Shown piece by piece: positions 1-8,867 of a stretch of 60,550 nucleotides of DNA. The stretch spans positions 1 through 60,550 of the forward strand of contig JAQBNL010000083.1 in NCBI GenBank assembly GCA_028288585.1, read 5' to 3'. This DNA is from Chitinophagaceae bacterium (GTDB taxonomy: Bacteria > Bacteroidota > Bacteroidia > Chitinophagales > Chitinophagaceae). Made by a program: the position numbers and the translations under genes. The first letter of the stretch is position 1, and each line of letters starts with the position of its first letter. The notes under the pieces were generated by a model that saw only the letters and a program-made list of their open reading frames with translations, was not told the DNA's origin and made no database searches.

Positions 1-941
1 AGAGTGAGCTTCTTGTCACGACCCAAAAGTGAAAAGTCTAAAAGCGCATGAACAAGTATACTCATTCTTTTTGCGGCTTTGTTTACAGAACGGATATAAT
101 TGCATGCATCCTTATCGAGTTGCTCCGAATAATCCTCTTCGAACACCTGCATATAATTAGTGATCGTACGAAGAGGTTCCTGGAGATCGTGATACGCAAT
201 GTATGTAAGTTGCTCAAGTTCTTTGTTGGCAATGGTCAATTCTGTCGTCCGTTTTTCCTTTTCCTCGTTTTGAATGACAAGTTCTTTATTTGCGACGATT
301 AGCTCTGCCGCCCGCTTTTCCTTTTCTTCATTCTGAAAAGCAAGTTCTTTATTTGCAATAAACAACTCTGCCGCCCTCTTTTCTTTCTCTTCATTTTGAA
401 AGACAAGTTCTTTGTTTGCAATGATCAATTCCTCTGCTCTTTTTTCTTTTTCATTGTTTTGAAAAGCAAGCTCCTTGTTGGCAATAACCAGTTCAGACGC
501 ACGTTTTTCTTTCTCTTCATTTTGAAAGACAAGTTCTTTGTTGGCAATGATTAATTCCTCTGCTCTTTTTTCTTTTTCCTTGTTTTGAAAGGCAAGCTCT
601 TTGTTAGCAGTAACCAGCTCTGCCGCACGTTTTTCTTTCTCTTCATTTTGATAGGCAAGTTCCTTGTTGGCAATAATCAACTCTGCCGCACGTTTTTCTT
701 TCTCTTCATTTTGATAGACAAGTTCTTTGTTGGCAATAATGAGCTCTGCAGCACGTTTTTCCTTTTCATTGTTTTGAAAGACAAGTTCTTTGTTGGCAAT
801 GATCAATTCTGCTGCACGTTTTTCTTTCTCTTCGCTTTGAAAAACAAGTTCTTTGTTGGCAATGATCAATTCTGATGCACGTTTTTCTTTCTCTTCATTT
901 TGAAAAACAAGTTCTTTGATATTATGGTGGTCATTCTCCAT
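1..941 (-). CDS. Sensor histidine kinase, N-terminal part (3' end outside window)
   Basis: The frame is open from the ATG at 941 down to base 1, so the gene is cut by the left edge. After a short head (MENDHHNI) come eleven 21-residue repeats with consensus KELVFQNEEKEKRAAELIIAN. They lead straight into a HisKA dimerisation helix with the H-box AYHDLQEPLR, and then a second helix ending LLDFSLLGRD. No signal peptide, membrane segment, PAS or GAF domain precedes the repeats, so the protein appears cytosolic and the only input module visible is the coiled coil itself. The ATPase domain must lie beyond the window. Kinases of this H-box type (HDLQEPLR) are common in Bacteroidota. Any partner regulator is not visible. 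The kinase assignment is firm; the signal is unknown. Confidence 0.88.
   Translation of the reverse strand, partial: MENDHHNIKELVFQNEEKEKRASELIIANKELVFQSEEKEKRAAELIIANKELVFQNNEKEKRAAELIIANKELVYQNEEKEKRAAELIIANKELAYQNEEKEKRAAELVTANKELAFQNKEKEKRAEELIIANKELVFQNEEKEKRASELVIANKELAFQNNEKEKRAEELIIANKELVFQNEEKEKRAAELFIANKELAFQNEEKEKRAAELIVANKELVIQNEEKEKRTTELTIANKELEQLTYIAYHDLQEPLRTITNYMQVFEEDYSEQLDKDACNYIRSVNKAAKRMSILVHALLDFSLLGRDKKLT
225..917 (-). repeat. Eleven tandem 63-bp coding repeats (21-aa coiled coil)
   Basis: Eleven in-frame copies of a 63-bp unit encode KELVFQNEEKEKRAAELIIAN with small changes, such as VFQ/AFQ/AYQ, NEE/NNE/NKE and RAAE/RASE/RAEE. Twenty-one residues are exactly three heptads, so any copy number keeps the coiled-coil register. 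The copies differ at synonymous sites, so the array is not a very recent expansion, but it could still change length by slippage or recombination. Confidence 0.95.
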
Positions 942-1528
942 TTGTATCTTTTATTTTTGAATTGATTTTTAATCTTTCATTGTCACGGAACTATTCTTAG
1001 ACTATAAGTTGTAATAATATTTTTTAAAACAGTTGTTAACAGCGTGCGGATTATCAATAATATTTCCAGCAGATGGAAGAGGTTATTTATTTGATATGAC
1101 TAATGGTATTTTATTTTCAAGATGGTTAGCATAAACTTGCTATACGATTGCTTAAAGTTACACGATAAAGAGTATAACGCAGCTTTATTTTTTTACATTG
1201 GAATTAAGAAGAACTTTGTAGGATGCATACTACAGCCGTTCTTTCAGGAAGTCTACAATCATTAATTAAACGTCTATGTTCTTACATTTTACAAAATAAA
1301 ATTTTATACCATACACTTTTATAACCTCTTCGAATTAAAACATTTTAAAAATGTATGTATGTTAATTATTCTATATCCCAAACAAAAAAATTGTTCATTA
1401 TGTAAAAAATAATGAACAAAAATTACTCATTCATATTCCAGGTACGATCTTTTAAATTGAATTATTTTCTTTTCATTGTTATAGCTATCTAATAAAATCT
1501 TTGTTTTCGCGTTAAGTTTAAAATCTTA
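942..1528. other. 587-bp AT-rich intergenic region between divergent genes
   Basis: This stretch separates the minus-strand kinase from the plus-strand YaiO-like gene and must hold both promoters. I see no convincing ORF, RNA gene or clear TAnnTTTG element. The only obvious structure is the inverted repeat at 1391-1419. Confidence 0.6.
1391..1419. repeat. Perfect 11-bp inverted repeat with 7-nt spacer
   Basis: The arms TTGTTCATTAT and ATAATGAACAA flank GTAAAAA. The repeat sits between two divergently transcribed genes, so it does not close either transcript. It could be an operator for a dimeric regulator or a leftover structure. Function unknown. Confidence 0.6.
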
Positions 1529-2344
1529 ATGCTAACCATTTTTAAAATATCCAGATTCTTTTTTTATATCCTGATCATTACCTGTTTTTTTCTTACAGCA
1601 ACAGCACAGGATTCGCTGGTACTATCGCCTGCACAAAAAATAACCAATACAATAGGTATTAAATATGATATTATCGCTTTTGATAAAGGTGGAAATAAAC
1701 CCTGGCATCTTTTAAGTTTTGAATATACAAGACTAATTAAAAAGCTTCCATTAATTGCGAGGTTAAATTATGCGAACAGGTTTGGTAAGTCGGGATTGCA
1801 ATTGGAAGCAGAAGCCTATCCTGCCATTTCAAAAAAAATATATGCTTATGTAAACGCAGGGTATTCAAAAGACAGTTTACTTTTTCCAAAGTACAGGGCT
1901 GGCTTTTCGTTATATGTTTCTTTACCAGTCGGGTTTGAAGCTGAGGGCGGGTTTAGATTATTATATTTTAACTCCCCAACATGGATATATACAGCTGCAA
2001 TAGGAAAGTATTACAAAAACTACTGGTTTAATTTCAGCACTTTTTTAACACCTGATAACAACAACATTTTACAATCTTATTTTTTTAAAACAAGATATTA
2101 TTTAAATGATAAGGATTTTATTATGCTCACTTTAGGCACGGGAATCTCACCCGACGACAGGAATAATAATATCCAGATCAAAACAAATAAATTGAGTTCC
2201 AAACAGGCAGAACTAAGCTTTAGGAATACAATTAAAAAAGTAAACGTGATACTCATTAATGCAGGCTGGATGAGCCAGGAATACCAGGTTAAAAAATATA
2301 CCAGCCAATATACTATCGGCATTGGCTTTCAACGGATTTTATAA
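1529..2344 (+). CDS. YaiO-family outer-membrane beta-barrel protein
   Basis: The 271-residue protein begins with a clear signal peptide (hydrophobic stretch ending TATAQ, about residues 1-26). The rest is made of alternating aromatic-rich strands typical of an outer-membrane barrel, and the chain closes with the strand YTIGIGFQRIL. The spacing of features (LSFEYTR, RLNYANRFGKSGLQLEAEAYP, YAYVNAGYS, FEAEGGFRLLYF) resembles the YaiO outer-membrane family. In Bacteroidota this family is often beside membrane glycosyltransferases. It comes 158 bp before the hybrid kinase and heads the gene run that ends with the GT2 enzyme. It is therefore a plausible outer-membrane exit pore or anchor for that polysaccharide; this role is inferred from context. 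The family call rests on remembered sequence features, not a search. Confidence 0.72.
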   Translation: MLTIFKISRFFFYILIITCFFLTATAQDSLVLSPAQKITNTIGIKYDIIAFDKGGNKPWHLLSFEYTRLIKKLPLIARLNYANRFGKSGLQLEAEAYPAISKKIYAYVNAGYSKDSLLFPKYRAGFSLYVSLPVGFEAEGGFRLLYFNSPTWIYTAAIGKYYKNYWFNFSTFLTPDNNNILQSYFFKTRYYLNDKDFIMLTLGTGISPDDRNNNIQIKTNKLSSKQAELSFRNTIKKVNVILINAGWMSQEYQVKKYTSQYTIGIGFQRIL

Positions 2345-2502
2345 AGCTGCGTACTATAGAAAAATTACTACACCTAATTCGTTTATTAGCCATCCAATAT
2401 ATAAACAGTTTTAGAGTTATAGAGTAAGTCACATCTATAAATCACTCTCAGAAGTTCACCTTATCCAGTTTAGTATGAAAAAGTTTGTTAATCCACTATA
2501 TA

Positions 2503-5500
2503 ATGCAGGGTAATTTTATTGATGCCCGAAAACTTTCATCTCTATTAAAAAAAATTGTGATCTTAATACCATGCACGGTATTAATTGGCTGGCAGTTTAA
2601 TATTGATGTATTAAAAAGTATTTTGCACCAGTTTGTAGTAATGAGCCCCACTACTGCAGTATTATTTATTATCTGTGGTATTTCCTTACATCTCATCCGG
2701 GAAGAGAATTCAGACAAAACAATAAAAGCCGGTAAATACATTGGCTTATTAATAGCCTTTATTGCTGCCATAAGGATACTGGGCTTTTATGAAAATTTAG
2801 ATATCGGTATTGACCAGTTATTATTTAGTAATAAATTAAACGGTAAGAGGATAGCACTAAATACAGCAGTAAATTTTGTATTGATCGGTTTTAGTTTATT
2901 CTTTATAGATACCAGGAAAAAAACTATCTTTTTCCCATCGCAATTGATAGCTTTTCTCGCCCTCATAAGCAGTTTACTTGCAATCATCGAACATCTGTAC
3001 GTTGCAACATCTTCAGGTCATCTTTTTGCTTATATATCAATGCCAATGCATACAGCAATTACATTTATTGTTGTAACAATGTCTATTCTCTTATCGCGTT
3101 ACCGCTATGGTTTTGTAGCCGTTATAATGCATAAAAATATAGGTGGGGTTATCGTACGTAAGTTACTTCCTGTTACTATTGCGGTTCCAATAACGGTAAG
3201 CTTATTAAGTGTTGAAGGTTATAAATTAAAATTATACAGCGCAGAATTTGGCGCTTCCTTAGAAGTAATTTTTATCATTTCTATTTTTTCCGTGATACTG
3301 TGGTGGAATGCAAGATCCTTAAACAAAAGCCATGATGGCCGAAAAAAAGCGGAACTGAAGTTAATTAAGGCTACTGATGAACTTGCTGCTAATGAAATAA
3401 AATACAGGAACCTGATTGAAAATGCCGGGGTCGTGATGTTTACCGCTTCTATGGAGGGAATTATAACTTTTGCAACCAGCAAAAGCTTCCAGTTAACAGG
3501 TTATAATACCTGGGAACTTAAAGGGAAACGATTTGCAGACCTTTACAGTGAAGATTGCCAGGAAATGATTATAGAAAAATATAAGACACAAGTAAAAGAT
3601 CGTATCGGAGAAACCAATTTAGAATTTTGCATCAATACAAAAAATGGTGATATAAAATGGGTGGAACAATCAGCTATATTAATAACAGAAGATAACCTGC
3701 CTGTTGGATTTCAATGCGTAATAAAAGATATTACCGAAAGAAAAAAAATGGAATCTGTTGTAAAGAAATACGAGATAGAGTTAGTTCAAAACCAGGAACG
3801 CTTACAATCCATTCTTGATAATGCTACTTCATTAATTTATATAAAAGACCTTGATGGCAAATATCTTCTGGCGAATAAACAATTTAAAAAAACGCTGAAT
3901 GTAAGCTATGATGAAGTTATTGGGAAAACAGATTTTGATTTTGGAGATCATAAGCAGGCACAGCGTTATAAAGAAACTGATGAGGAGGTTATAAGAACAT
4001 GCAAACCTGTGGAGCTTGAGGAAACTATAGAAATGCCTGACGGGCCGCATAATATTCTTATTATAAAATTCCCTTTGATAGATGTACAAAATAAAATATA
4101 CGGGATAAGCGGCATTGCTACAGATATAACGGAAAGGGTAAGATACCAGGAACAGCTTATTGAGGCAAAAAAAATTGCGGAAGATGCAAAAAGGCTGGAG
4201 GAACAATTTCTTGCCAATATGAGCCATGAGATAAGAACTCCTATGAATGGCATACAGGGTATGACGGATCTGTTATTAGAAACTAAATTGAACGATGAGC
4301 AAAAAGATTTTGCTACAACTATAAAACGTTCTTCAGATAATTTATTGGTGATCATTAATGATATTCTGGATTTTTCTAAAATACAGGCAGGCAAATTAAT
4401 CCTCGAGAAAATTGATTTTAACCTTACTGAAGTACTGGAAAATGTTAAAGCCCTTTTTAAGTATCGCATACAGGAAAAGGGGCTAAGCTTACGCCTTACT
4501 GTAAACGAAGATGTTCCCCGCAAGTTAAACGGCGATCCCCACAGGCTTAACCAGGTGCTGATAAACTTAATAGGTAATGCAATAAAATTTACACAGAGCG
4601 GTAGTATTAATATCAGCATTTCAGTACAGGAGAAAACTGCTGAAGAAATAGTTTTAAGTTTTACAATAGCAGATACAGGCATCGGAATTGCCCCTGATAT
4701 GATCAATGACATATTTGAAAGCTTTACCCAGGCAAGCACTGATACCACCCGAAATTTTGGCGGAACCGGCCTGGGGCTGACGATTACAAAGCAATTGCTG
4801 GAAATGCAGAATGGAAATATTTCAGTTGAAAGTAAAATTAATATCGGTACAACCTTCCAATTTTCTATCCCCTATAATTATAGTAAAACCAATAATCCCT
4901 TACTTTTTACCGGGAAAGATGTAAAGAATTACCGTTCACTTTTTACCGGCAAAAAATTTCTTGTTGCAGAAGATAATGAAGTAAATCAAAAAGTGATAAG
5001 GCAGGTATTGCAAAAAGCAGGAGGAACAGTTGACATTGCAAATAATGGGTTAGAAGCGATTTCACTTCTTAAAAAAAATAAAGATTATAACCTGGTAATT
5101 ATGGATCTGCAAATGCCGGAAATGGACGGCTATGCAGCAACAAAGTATATAAGAAATGTAATGAACATTTCCATTCCCATTGTAGCCATGACAGCCTCTG
5201 TATTAAAAGATGAAAAATCAAAATGCATCGAGATGGGAATGAATGATTACCTCTCAAAGCCATTTGATTTTTCTTTTATATACCAGCGTATAAGCTTGTT
5301 GCTGGATAATACACCTGTAATTAATTATGAGCCTGTTATTGAAAAACCAAACAATAATTTATTTGATCTAAGCCTGCTGGAAGAAATGGACGACAATGAA
5401 TACGTGTCAGAGATACTTACTATGTTTTTGAACAACACGCCAAACGAGTTGAATGAGTTGCAGAACACATGTACTTACAACCAGTTTGATGCTGCTTATA

Positions 5501-5712
5501 AAATGGCGCATAAATTAAAAAGCAGTGCAGGTCTTTTAAAAGCCACTATTCTTTTAGATGTTTTAATAAAAATAGAAGAGACTGCAAAAGCTGAAAAACA
5601 GGAAGACCTTGTAAAGCTGGCCGAAAAAGCAATTAAAGAATATAAAAAAATAGAACCCCAATTACAGAAGCATTTAAAAAATATCCGGGCAGCATTAAGT
5701 ACCGCTGTATAA
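2503..5712 (+). CDS. Hybrid sensor histidine kinase with two PAS domains, receiver and HPt
   Basis: Start chosen at the ATG at 2503; an upstream in-frame TTG at 2485 would add six residues. Residues about 15-265 hold seven or eight hydrophobic helices. Two PAS domains follow (about 300-420 and 433-550; the first ends in a PAC-like DITERKK, the second in DITERVR). Next are HisKA with His575 in MSHEIRTPMNG, and HATPase with NLIGNAIKF (about 689), ADTGIGI (about 724) and GGTGLGL (about 753). A receiver has phospho-acceptor Asp868 in MDLQMPEMDG and Lys919. An HPt domain follows with His1003 in AHKLKSSAG. All phosphorelay residues are present. The C-terminal HPt can pass phosphate to a separate receiver, and one is encoded 17 bp downstream. 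Signal unknown; the multi-helix N-terminus suggests a membrane-derived cue. Confidence 0.93.
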   Translation: MQGNFIDARKLSSLLKKIVILIPCTVLIGWQFNIDVLKSILHQFVVMSPTTAVLFIICGISLHLIREENSDKTIKAGKYIGLLIAFIAAIRILGFYENLDIGIDQLLFSNKLNGKRIALNTAVNFVLIGFSLFFIDTRKKTIFFPSQLIAFLALISSLLAIIEHLYVATSSGHLFAYISMPMHTAITFIVVTMSILLSRYRYGFVAVIMHKNIGGVIVRKLLPVTIAVPITVSLLSVEGYKLKLYSAEFGASLEVIFIISIFSVILWWNARSLNKSHDGRKKAELKLIKATDELAANEIKYRNLIENAGVVMFTASMEGIITFATSKSFQLTGYNTWELKGKRFADLYSEDCQEMIIEKYKTQVKDRIGETNLEFCINTKNGDIKWVEQSAILITEDNLPVGFQCVIKDITERKKMESVVKKYEIELVQNQERLQSILDNATSLIYIKDLDGKYLLANKQFKKTLNVSYDEVIGKTDFDFGDHKQAQRYKETDEEVIRTCKPVELEETIEMPDGPHNILIIKFPLIDVQNKIYGISGIATDITERVRYQEQLIEAKKIAEDAKRLEEQFLANMSHEIRTPMNGIQGMTDLLLETKLNDEQKDFATTIKRSSDNLLVIINDILDFSKIQAGKLILEKIDFNLTEVLENVKALFKYRIQEKGLSLRLTVNEDVPRKLNGDPHRLNQVLINLIGNAIKFTQSGSINISISVQEKTAEEIVLSFTIADTGIGIAPDMINDIFESFTQASTDTTRNFGGTGLGLTITKQLLEMQNGNISVESKINIGTTFQFSIPYNYSKTNNPLLFTGKDVKNYRSLFTGKKFLVAEDNEVNQKVIRQVLQKAGGTVDIANNGLEAISLLKKNKDYNLVIMDLQMPEMDGYAATKYIRNVMNISIPIVAMTASVLKDEKSKCIEMGMNDYLSKPFDFSFIYQRISLLLDNTPVINYEPVIEKPNNNLFDLSLLEEMDDNEYVSEILTMFLNNTPNELNELQNTCTYNQFDAAYKMAHKLKSSAGLLKATILLDVLIKIEETAKAEKQEDLVKLAEKAIKEYKKIEPQLQKHLKNIRAALSTAV

Positions 5713-5729
5713 AAATTAAATTAAACACC

Positions 5730-6101
5730 ATGACAATACTTGTAGCAGAAGATGATATGATAATGCTAAAAACCATTGAGCTTCGGTTAAAAAAAGATGG
5801 CCATACCGTTATACTATCACATGATGGCAGAGAAGCGATGAAGGAACTTGAAACATCATCGCCTGACCTGATAATCACCGATATCATGATGCCTTTTTCA
5901 TCAGGACTTGAAATTATAGGCGCAGTAAAAAAAAGAGCAGGCAAAAAAATTCCGGTTATCGTTCTCTCAGCAATGGGGCAGGAAAACGTTGTGCTGGAAG
6001 CCTTTCAATTAGGCGCTGACGATTATATCACCAAACCTTTTAGCCCAAATGAATTATCTATGAGAGTGAAAAGATATATTCCCTTTGTAGCTGAAGTTTA
6101 A
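5730..6101 (+). CDS. Stand-alone response-regulator receiver
   Basis: The 123 residues form a single receiver domain: acidic pair EDD at 7-9, phospho-acceptor Asp51 in IITDIMMP, Ser/Thr switch region VLSAMG, and Lys102 in ITKPFSPNE. There is no DNA-binding or enzymatic output domain, so the protein must act by binding a partner. It lies 17 bp after the hybrid kinase and 24 bp before the HEAT-repeat gene. The natural reading is that the kinase HPt phosphorylates it, and that it then acts on the HEAT protein or the glycosyltransferase. That target is inferred, not shown. No truncation is evident; the stop is followed directly by the next gene of the run. Confidence 0.9.
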   Translation: MTILVAEDDMIMLKTIELRLKKDGHTVILSHDGREAMKELETSSPDLIITDIMMPFSSGLEIIGAVKKRAGKKIPVIVLSAMGQENVVLEAFQLGADDYITKPFSPNELSMRVKRYIPFVAEV

Positions 6102-6125
6102 TAAATATCCTAACTCGAGTAATAT

Positions 6126-7220
6126 ATGCAGGGTTTACTGTTTGCCTTTTTTTTAAGGATAGATTCTCACCGGCTTATGAGTATGATCTATCTATGTCTC
6201 ATCCTCCTGGTATTGTTATCTATTTCTATTGTATGCTTTACTATGTATAAAAAAAGAATTGAATCCAATAAAAAATTATGGCAGCAAAGTATAGCGCAGA
6301 TCATCGGCCAGGCAATATTTTTTACAGATGAAGAAGATGATGGTGTAAATATTACGTATAAGATCGAGATGCTGCTACAAAGATCAGGATTCAGGAATTA
6401 TGTAATTAATGAATTGATAGAAGCTAAAAAAAATCTTTCAGGCTTATCAACTTTAAATCTTAAAAAGCTGTATGAGATATTAGAGCTGGATAAAGACTCC
6501 TGTAAAAAACTAAATAGCATTAAGTGGCATATAAAAGCTAAAGGCATACAGGAACTGGCAATAATGGAACAGGTAAAGCATGTGAAAAAAATATTCAAAC
6601 TTACCAATAACCCTAATGAGCTGGTGCGTAACGAGGCACAATGCGCCCTGGTAAGCTTTTATGGATTTTCAGGATTACGCTTTCTTAATGTTATTATGTA
6701 TCCCATCAGCCAATGGCAACAAATACAATTGCTAAACAAACTGAATGATGTAATACCGAACAATTTTGATGCTGTTAAAAAATGGCTGCAGTCTGCCAAT
6801 GAATCTGTAATAATATTTGCTTTAAAGCTGGCTTCATTTTATAATTGTAATGATGTTTATAATGAGGTTATTAATTGTTTACAAAACCCTTGTCTCCGGG
6901 TAAAATTAAACGTACTCCAGTATCTTAAAAAAATGCCGCAGGAAGATACTGCTGACCAGCTCATCGGTAATTATTCTTTTGAAAATAAAAGATACAAGCT
7001 GGCAATTATCGATACGTTAAAAGAAATAGGAAGCGAAAAGCAAATATCTTTTTTATTAAAGCAGTTGCATCATAAAGATGATGACATAAAAGCAGCGGCG
7101 GCAAAATGTTTATCACACCTTCATCCATCAGGTACAGCATTTTTACAAACGCATCTTTTTGCAGATGAGGATCCCTGGAAAGCAATTTTTCTTCAAATTA
7201 AGAACGAACGTGCAGCATGA
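6126..7220 (+). CDS. Membrane-anchored HEAT-repeat protein
   Basis: The 364-residue protein has one N-terminal membrane helix (about residues 18-40, MIYLCLILLVLLSISIVCF) followed by a basic stop-transfer KKR and a long helical region. From about residue 150 onward there are repeated paired helices of HEAT type (for example ELVRNEAQCALVSFYG, ESVIIFALKLASFY, RLAIIDTLKEIG-like segments, DDDIKAAAAKCLSHLHP). The soluble part should be cytosolic. HEAT arrays are protein-binding scaffolds. Its stop overlaps the glycosyltransferase start by 4 bp (ATGA), so the two are probably translationally coupled and act together. A second ATG at 6177 would still keep the membrane helix, so the exact start is uncertain. 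No enzymatic motif is visible. Confidence 0.8.
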   Translation: MQGLLFAFFLRIDSHRLMSMIYLCLILLVLLSISIVCFTMYKKRIESNKKLWQQSIAQIIGQAIFFTDEEDDGVNITYKIEMLLQRSGFRNYVINELIEAKKNLSGLSTLNLKKLYEILELDKDSCKKLNSIKWHIKAKGIQELAIMEQVKHVKKIFKLTNNPNELVRNEAQCALVSFYGFSGLRFLNVIMYPISQWQQIQLLNKLNDVIPNNFDAVKKWLQSANESVIIFALKLASFYNCNDVYNEVINCLQNPCLRVKLNVLQYLKKMPQEDTADQLIGNYSFENKRYKLAIIDTLKEIGSEKQISFLLKQLHHKDDDIKAAAAKCLSHLHPSGTAFLQTHLFADEDPWKAIFLQIKNERAA

Positions 7221-8632
7221 CGTGGCAAAAATTCATATTCGATTTCTTTGCGTATGGCATACTCTTTTATTCATTGCTTTTATTACTGTTTTATCTTTTT
7301 ATCGCCATTTATTCTATTGGTGAAATAAGGAAATACCTGCGCAGGAACAGCTTTACCGATTTCAGGGTGCTTGCAGCATCTGACCAGCTTCCGGGCATAA
7401 GTGTATTAGCCCCCGCATATAATGAAGCGGCTAATATTATTGAGAATGTAAGATCAATGTTATCCATTCATTATAACGCACTCGAATTGATAATAATTAA
7501 TGACGGCAGTAAAGATGACTCACTGCAAAAATTAATTACAGCTTATGATCTTTATAAAACCAATGTTTTTATAAATGAACAGATAGCAACAAAAAAAGTA
7601 AGAGGCGTTTACAAGAGTAATAATTCAGTTTTTCATAAACTGATAGTTGTTGATAAAGAAAATGGGGGAAAGGCAGATGCGTTAAATGTGGGAGTTAACA
7701 TAGCACGACACGGCTACATCATTTGTGTTGATGTGGATTGTATACTGGAACAGGATGCATTGCTTAAAATGATAAAGCCATTTTTAGAAGAAACCAAAGT
7801 AAGGGTTATTGCATCCGGGGGGGTTATACGAATTGCCAATGATTGCAAAATAGAAAATGGCAGGTTGATAAAAATAAATTTGCCAAAAAAGTTTATACCC
7901 AGAGTGCAGACCATTGAATATATCCGTGCATTTTTATTGGGACGTATGGCATGGAGCAGGTTGAATGGTTTATTGCTTATCTCCGGTGCGTTCGGCGCTT
8001 TTGATAAAGATATAGTAATAAAATGCGGCGGTTATAATACTAAAACAGTTGGTGAGGATATGGAACTGATAGTGAGGATGCGGTGCTATATGGAAGAAAA
8101 TAAATTGCCTTATAAAGTAACTTTTATTCCTGACCCCTTATGCTGGACAGAAGCGCCGGCTAATTATAAAATACTGGGAATACAAAGGAACCGGTGGACA
8201 AGAGGTACAATGGAAACATTACGAATGCATAAAAAATTGTTTTTTAATCCCCGGTATGGAGTGCTGGGAATGATAAGTTATCCCTATTGGTTCTTTTTTG
8301 AATTTCTTGCGCCTGTTATTGAATTCATCGGCATATCATGCTTTTTAATTTTTGCATTTTTAGGATTAGTACAATGGGCTTCATTTTTTACTTTACTTGG
8401 ATGCATACTTTCCTTTGGATTTTTGTATTCAGTTTTTGCAATACTGATGGAGGTGCTAACTTATAATCAATATAAAGATCAAAAAGATATTTTTAAATTG
8501 ATACTAACAGCTTTGCTCGAGCCTTTTGCTTTTCATCCCTTTATAGTTTGGGCTGCCATAAAAGGCAATATTGATTATATAAGAAAGAAAAACAAGTGGG
8601 GAGAGATGACCCGCCAGGGTTTGGGAACATAG
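7217..8632 (+). CDS. Processive family-2 glycosyltransferase (membrane polysaccharide synthase)
   Basis: This 471-residue enzyme has one N-terminal membrane helix, a GT-A catalytic domain and three or four C-terminal membrane helices. Visible catalytic features are the nucleotide-sugar site ending NDGSKDD, the D172-V-D174 metal motif, the G279-E280-D281 acceptor/catalytic-base motif and the QxxRW motif (Q323-R-N-R-W327). QxxRW marks processive synthases such as those making cellulose, poly-N-acetylglucosamine or hyaluronan. The sugar and linkage cannot be read from this. It is the last gene of the YaiO/kinase/receiver/HEAT run and overlaps the HEAT gene by 4 bp. A strong terminator follows at 8659-8690. 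The protein is complete and shows no disrupted motif. Confidence 0.92.
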   Translation: MTWQKFIFDFFAYGILFYSLLLLLFYLFIAIYSIGEIRKYLRRNSFTDFRVLAASDQLPGISVLAPAYNEAANIIENVRSMLSIHYNALELIIINDGSKDDSLQKLITAYDLYKTNVFINEQIATKKVRGVYKSNNSVFHKLIVVDKENGGKADALNVGVNIARHGYIICVDVDCILEQDALLKMIKPFLEETKVRVIASGGVIRIANDCKIENGRLIKINLPKKFIPRVQTIEYIRAFLLGRMAWSRLNGLLLISGAFGAFDKDIVIKCGGYNTKTVGEDMELIVRMRCYMEENKLPYKVTFIPDPLCWTEAPANYKILGIQRNRWTRGTMETLRMHKKLFFNPRYGVLGMISYPYWFFFEFLAPVIEFIGISCFLIFAFLGLVQWASFFTLLGCILSFGFLYSVFAILMEVLTYNQYKDQKDIFKLILTALLEPFAFHPFIVWAAIKGNIDYIRKKNKWGEMTRQGLGT

Positions 8633-8658
8633 TAAAAATTCATTCATTACCCGACAAT

Positions 8659-8690
8659 AAAAAAGTCCCGGAAAAAATCGGGACTTTTTT
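8659..8690. terminator. Bidirectional intrinsic terminator
   Basis: A 12-bp perfect stem (AAAAAAGTCCCG paired with CGGGACTTTTTT) surrounds an 8-nt loop. The A/T-rich ends give a U-tract on both strands. It therefore closes the GT2 transcript from the left and the tRNA transcript from the right; it begins 2 bp past the tRNA discriminator base. Confidence 0.92.
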
Positions 8691-8691
8691 G

Positions 8692-8763
<72 letters not shown>

Positions 8764-8867
8764 ATGTGGATGCAAATTTACGCCGTTATAGCGTTGCTGC
8801 CAAATTATATACTTAATTAGTTCCCAAGTTTTTTGTTATATGCCTCCATTCAGCATTCAAAAAATCA

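Noticed and set aside
225-917. Regular 63-bp repeats could look like a CRISPR array
   Set aside because: They have no unique spacers, form one open reading frame with conserved heptads and lead into a kinase domain.
3966-4748. Long minus-strand ORF (260 codons) opposite the hybrid kinase
   Set aside because: It is antisense to the PAS/HisKA/HATPase coding sequence, whose frame holds clear conserved motifs, and its own translation shows no recognisable domain.
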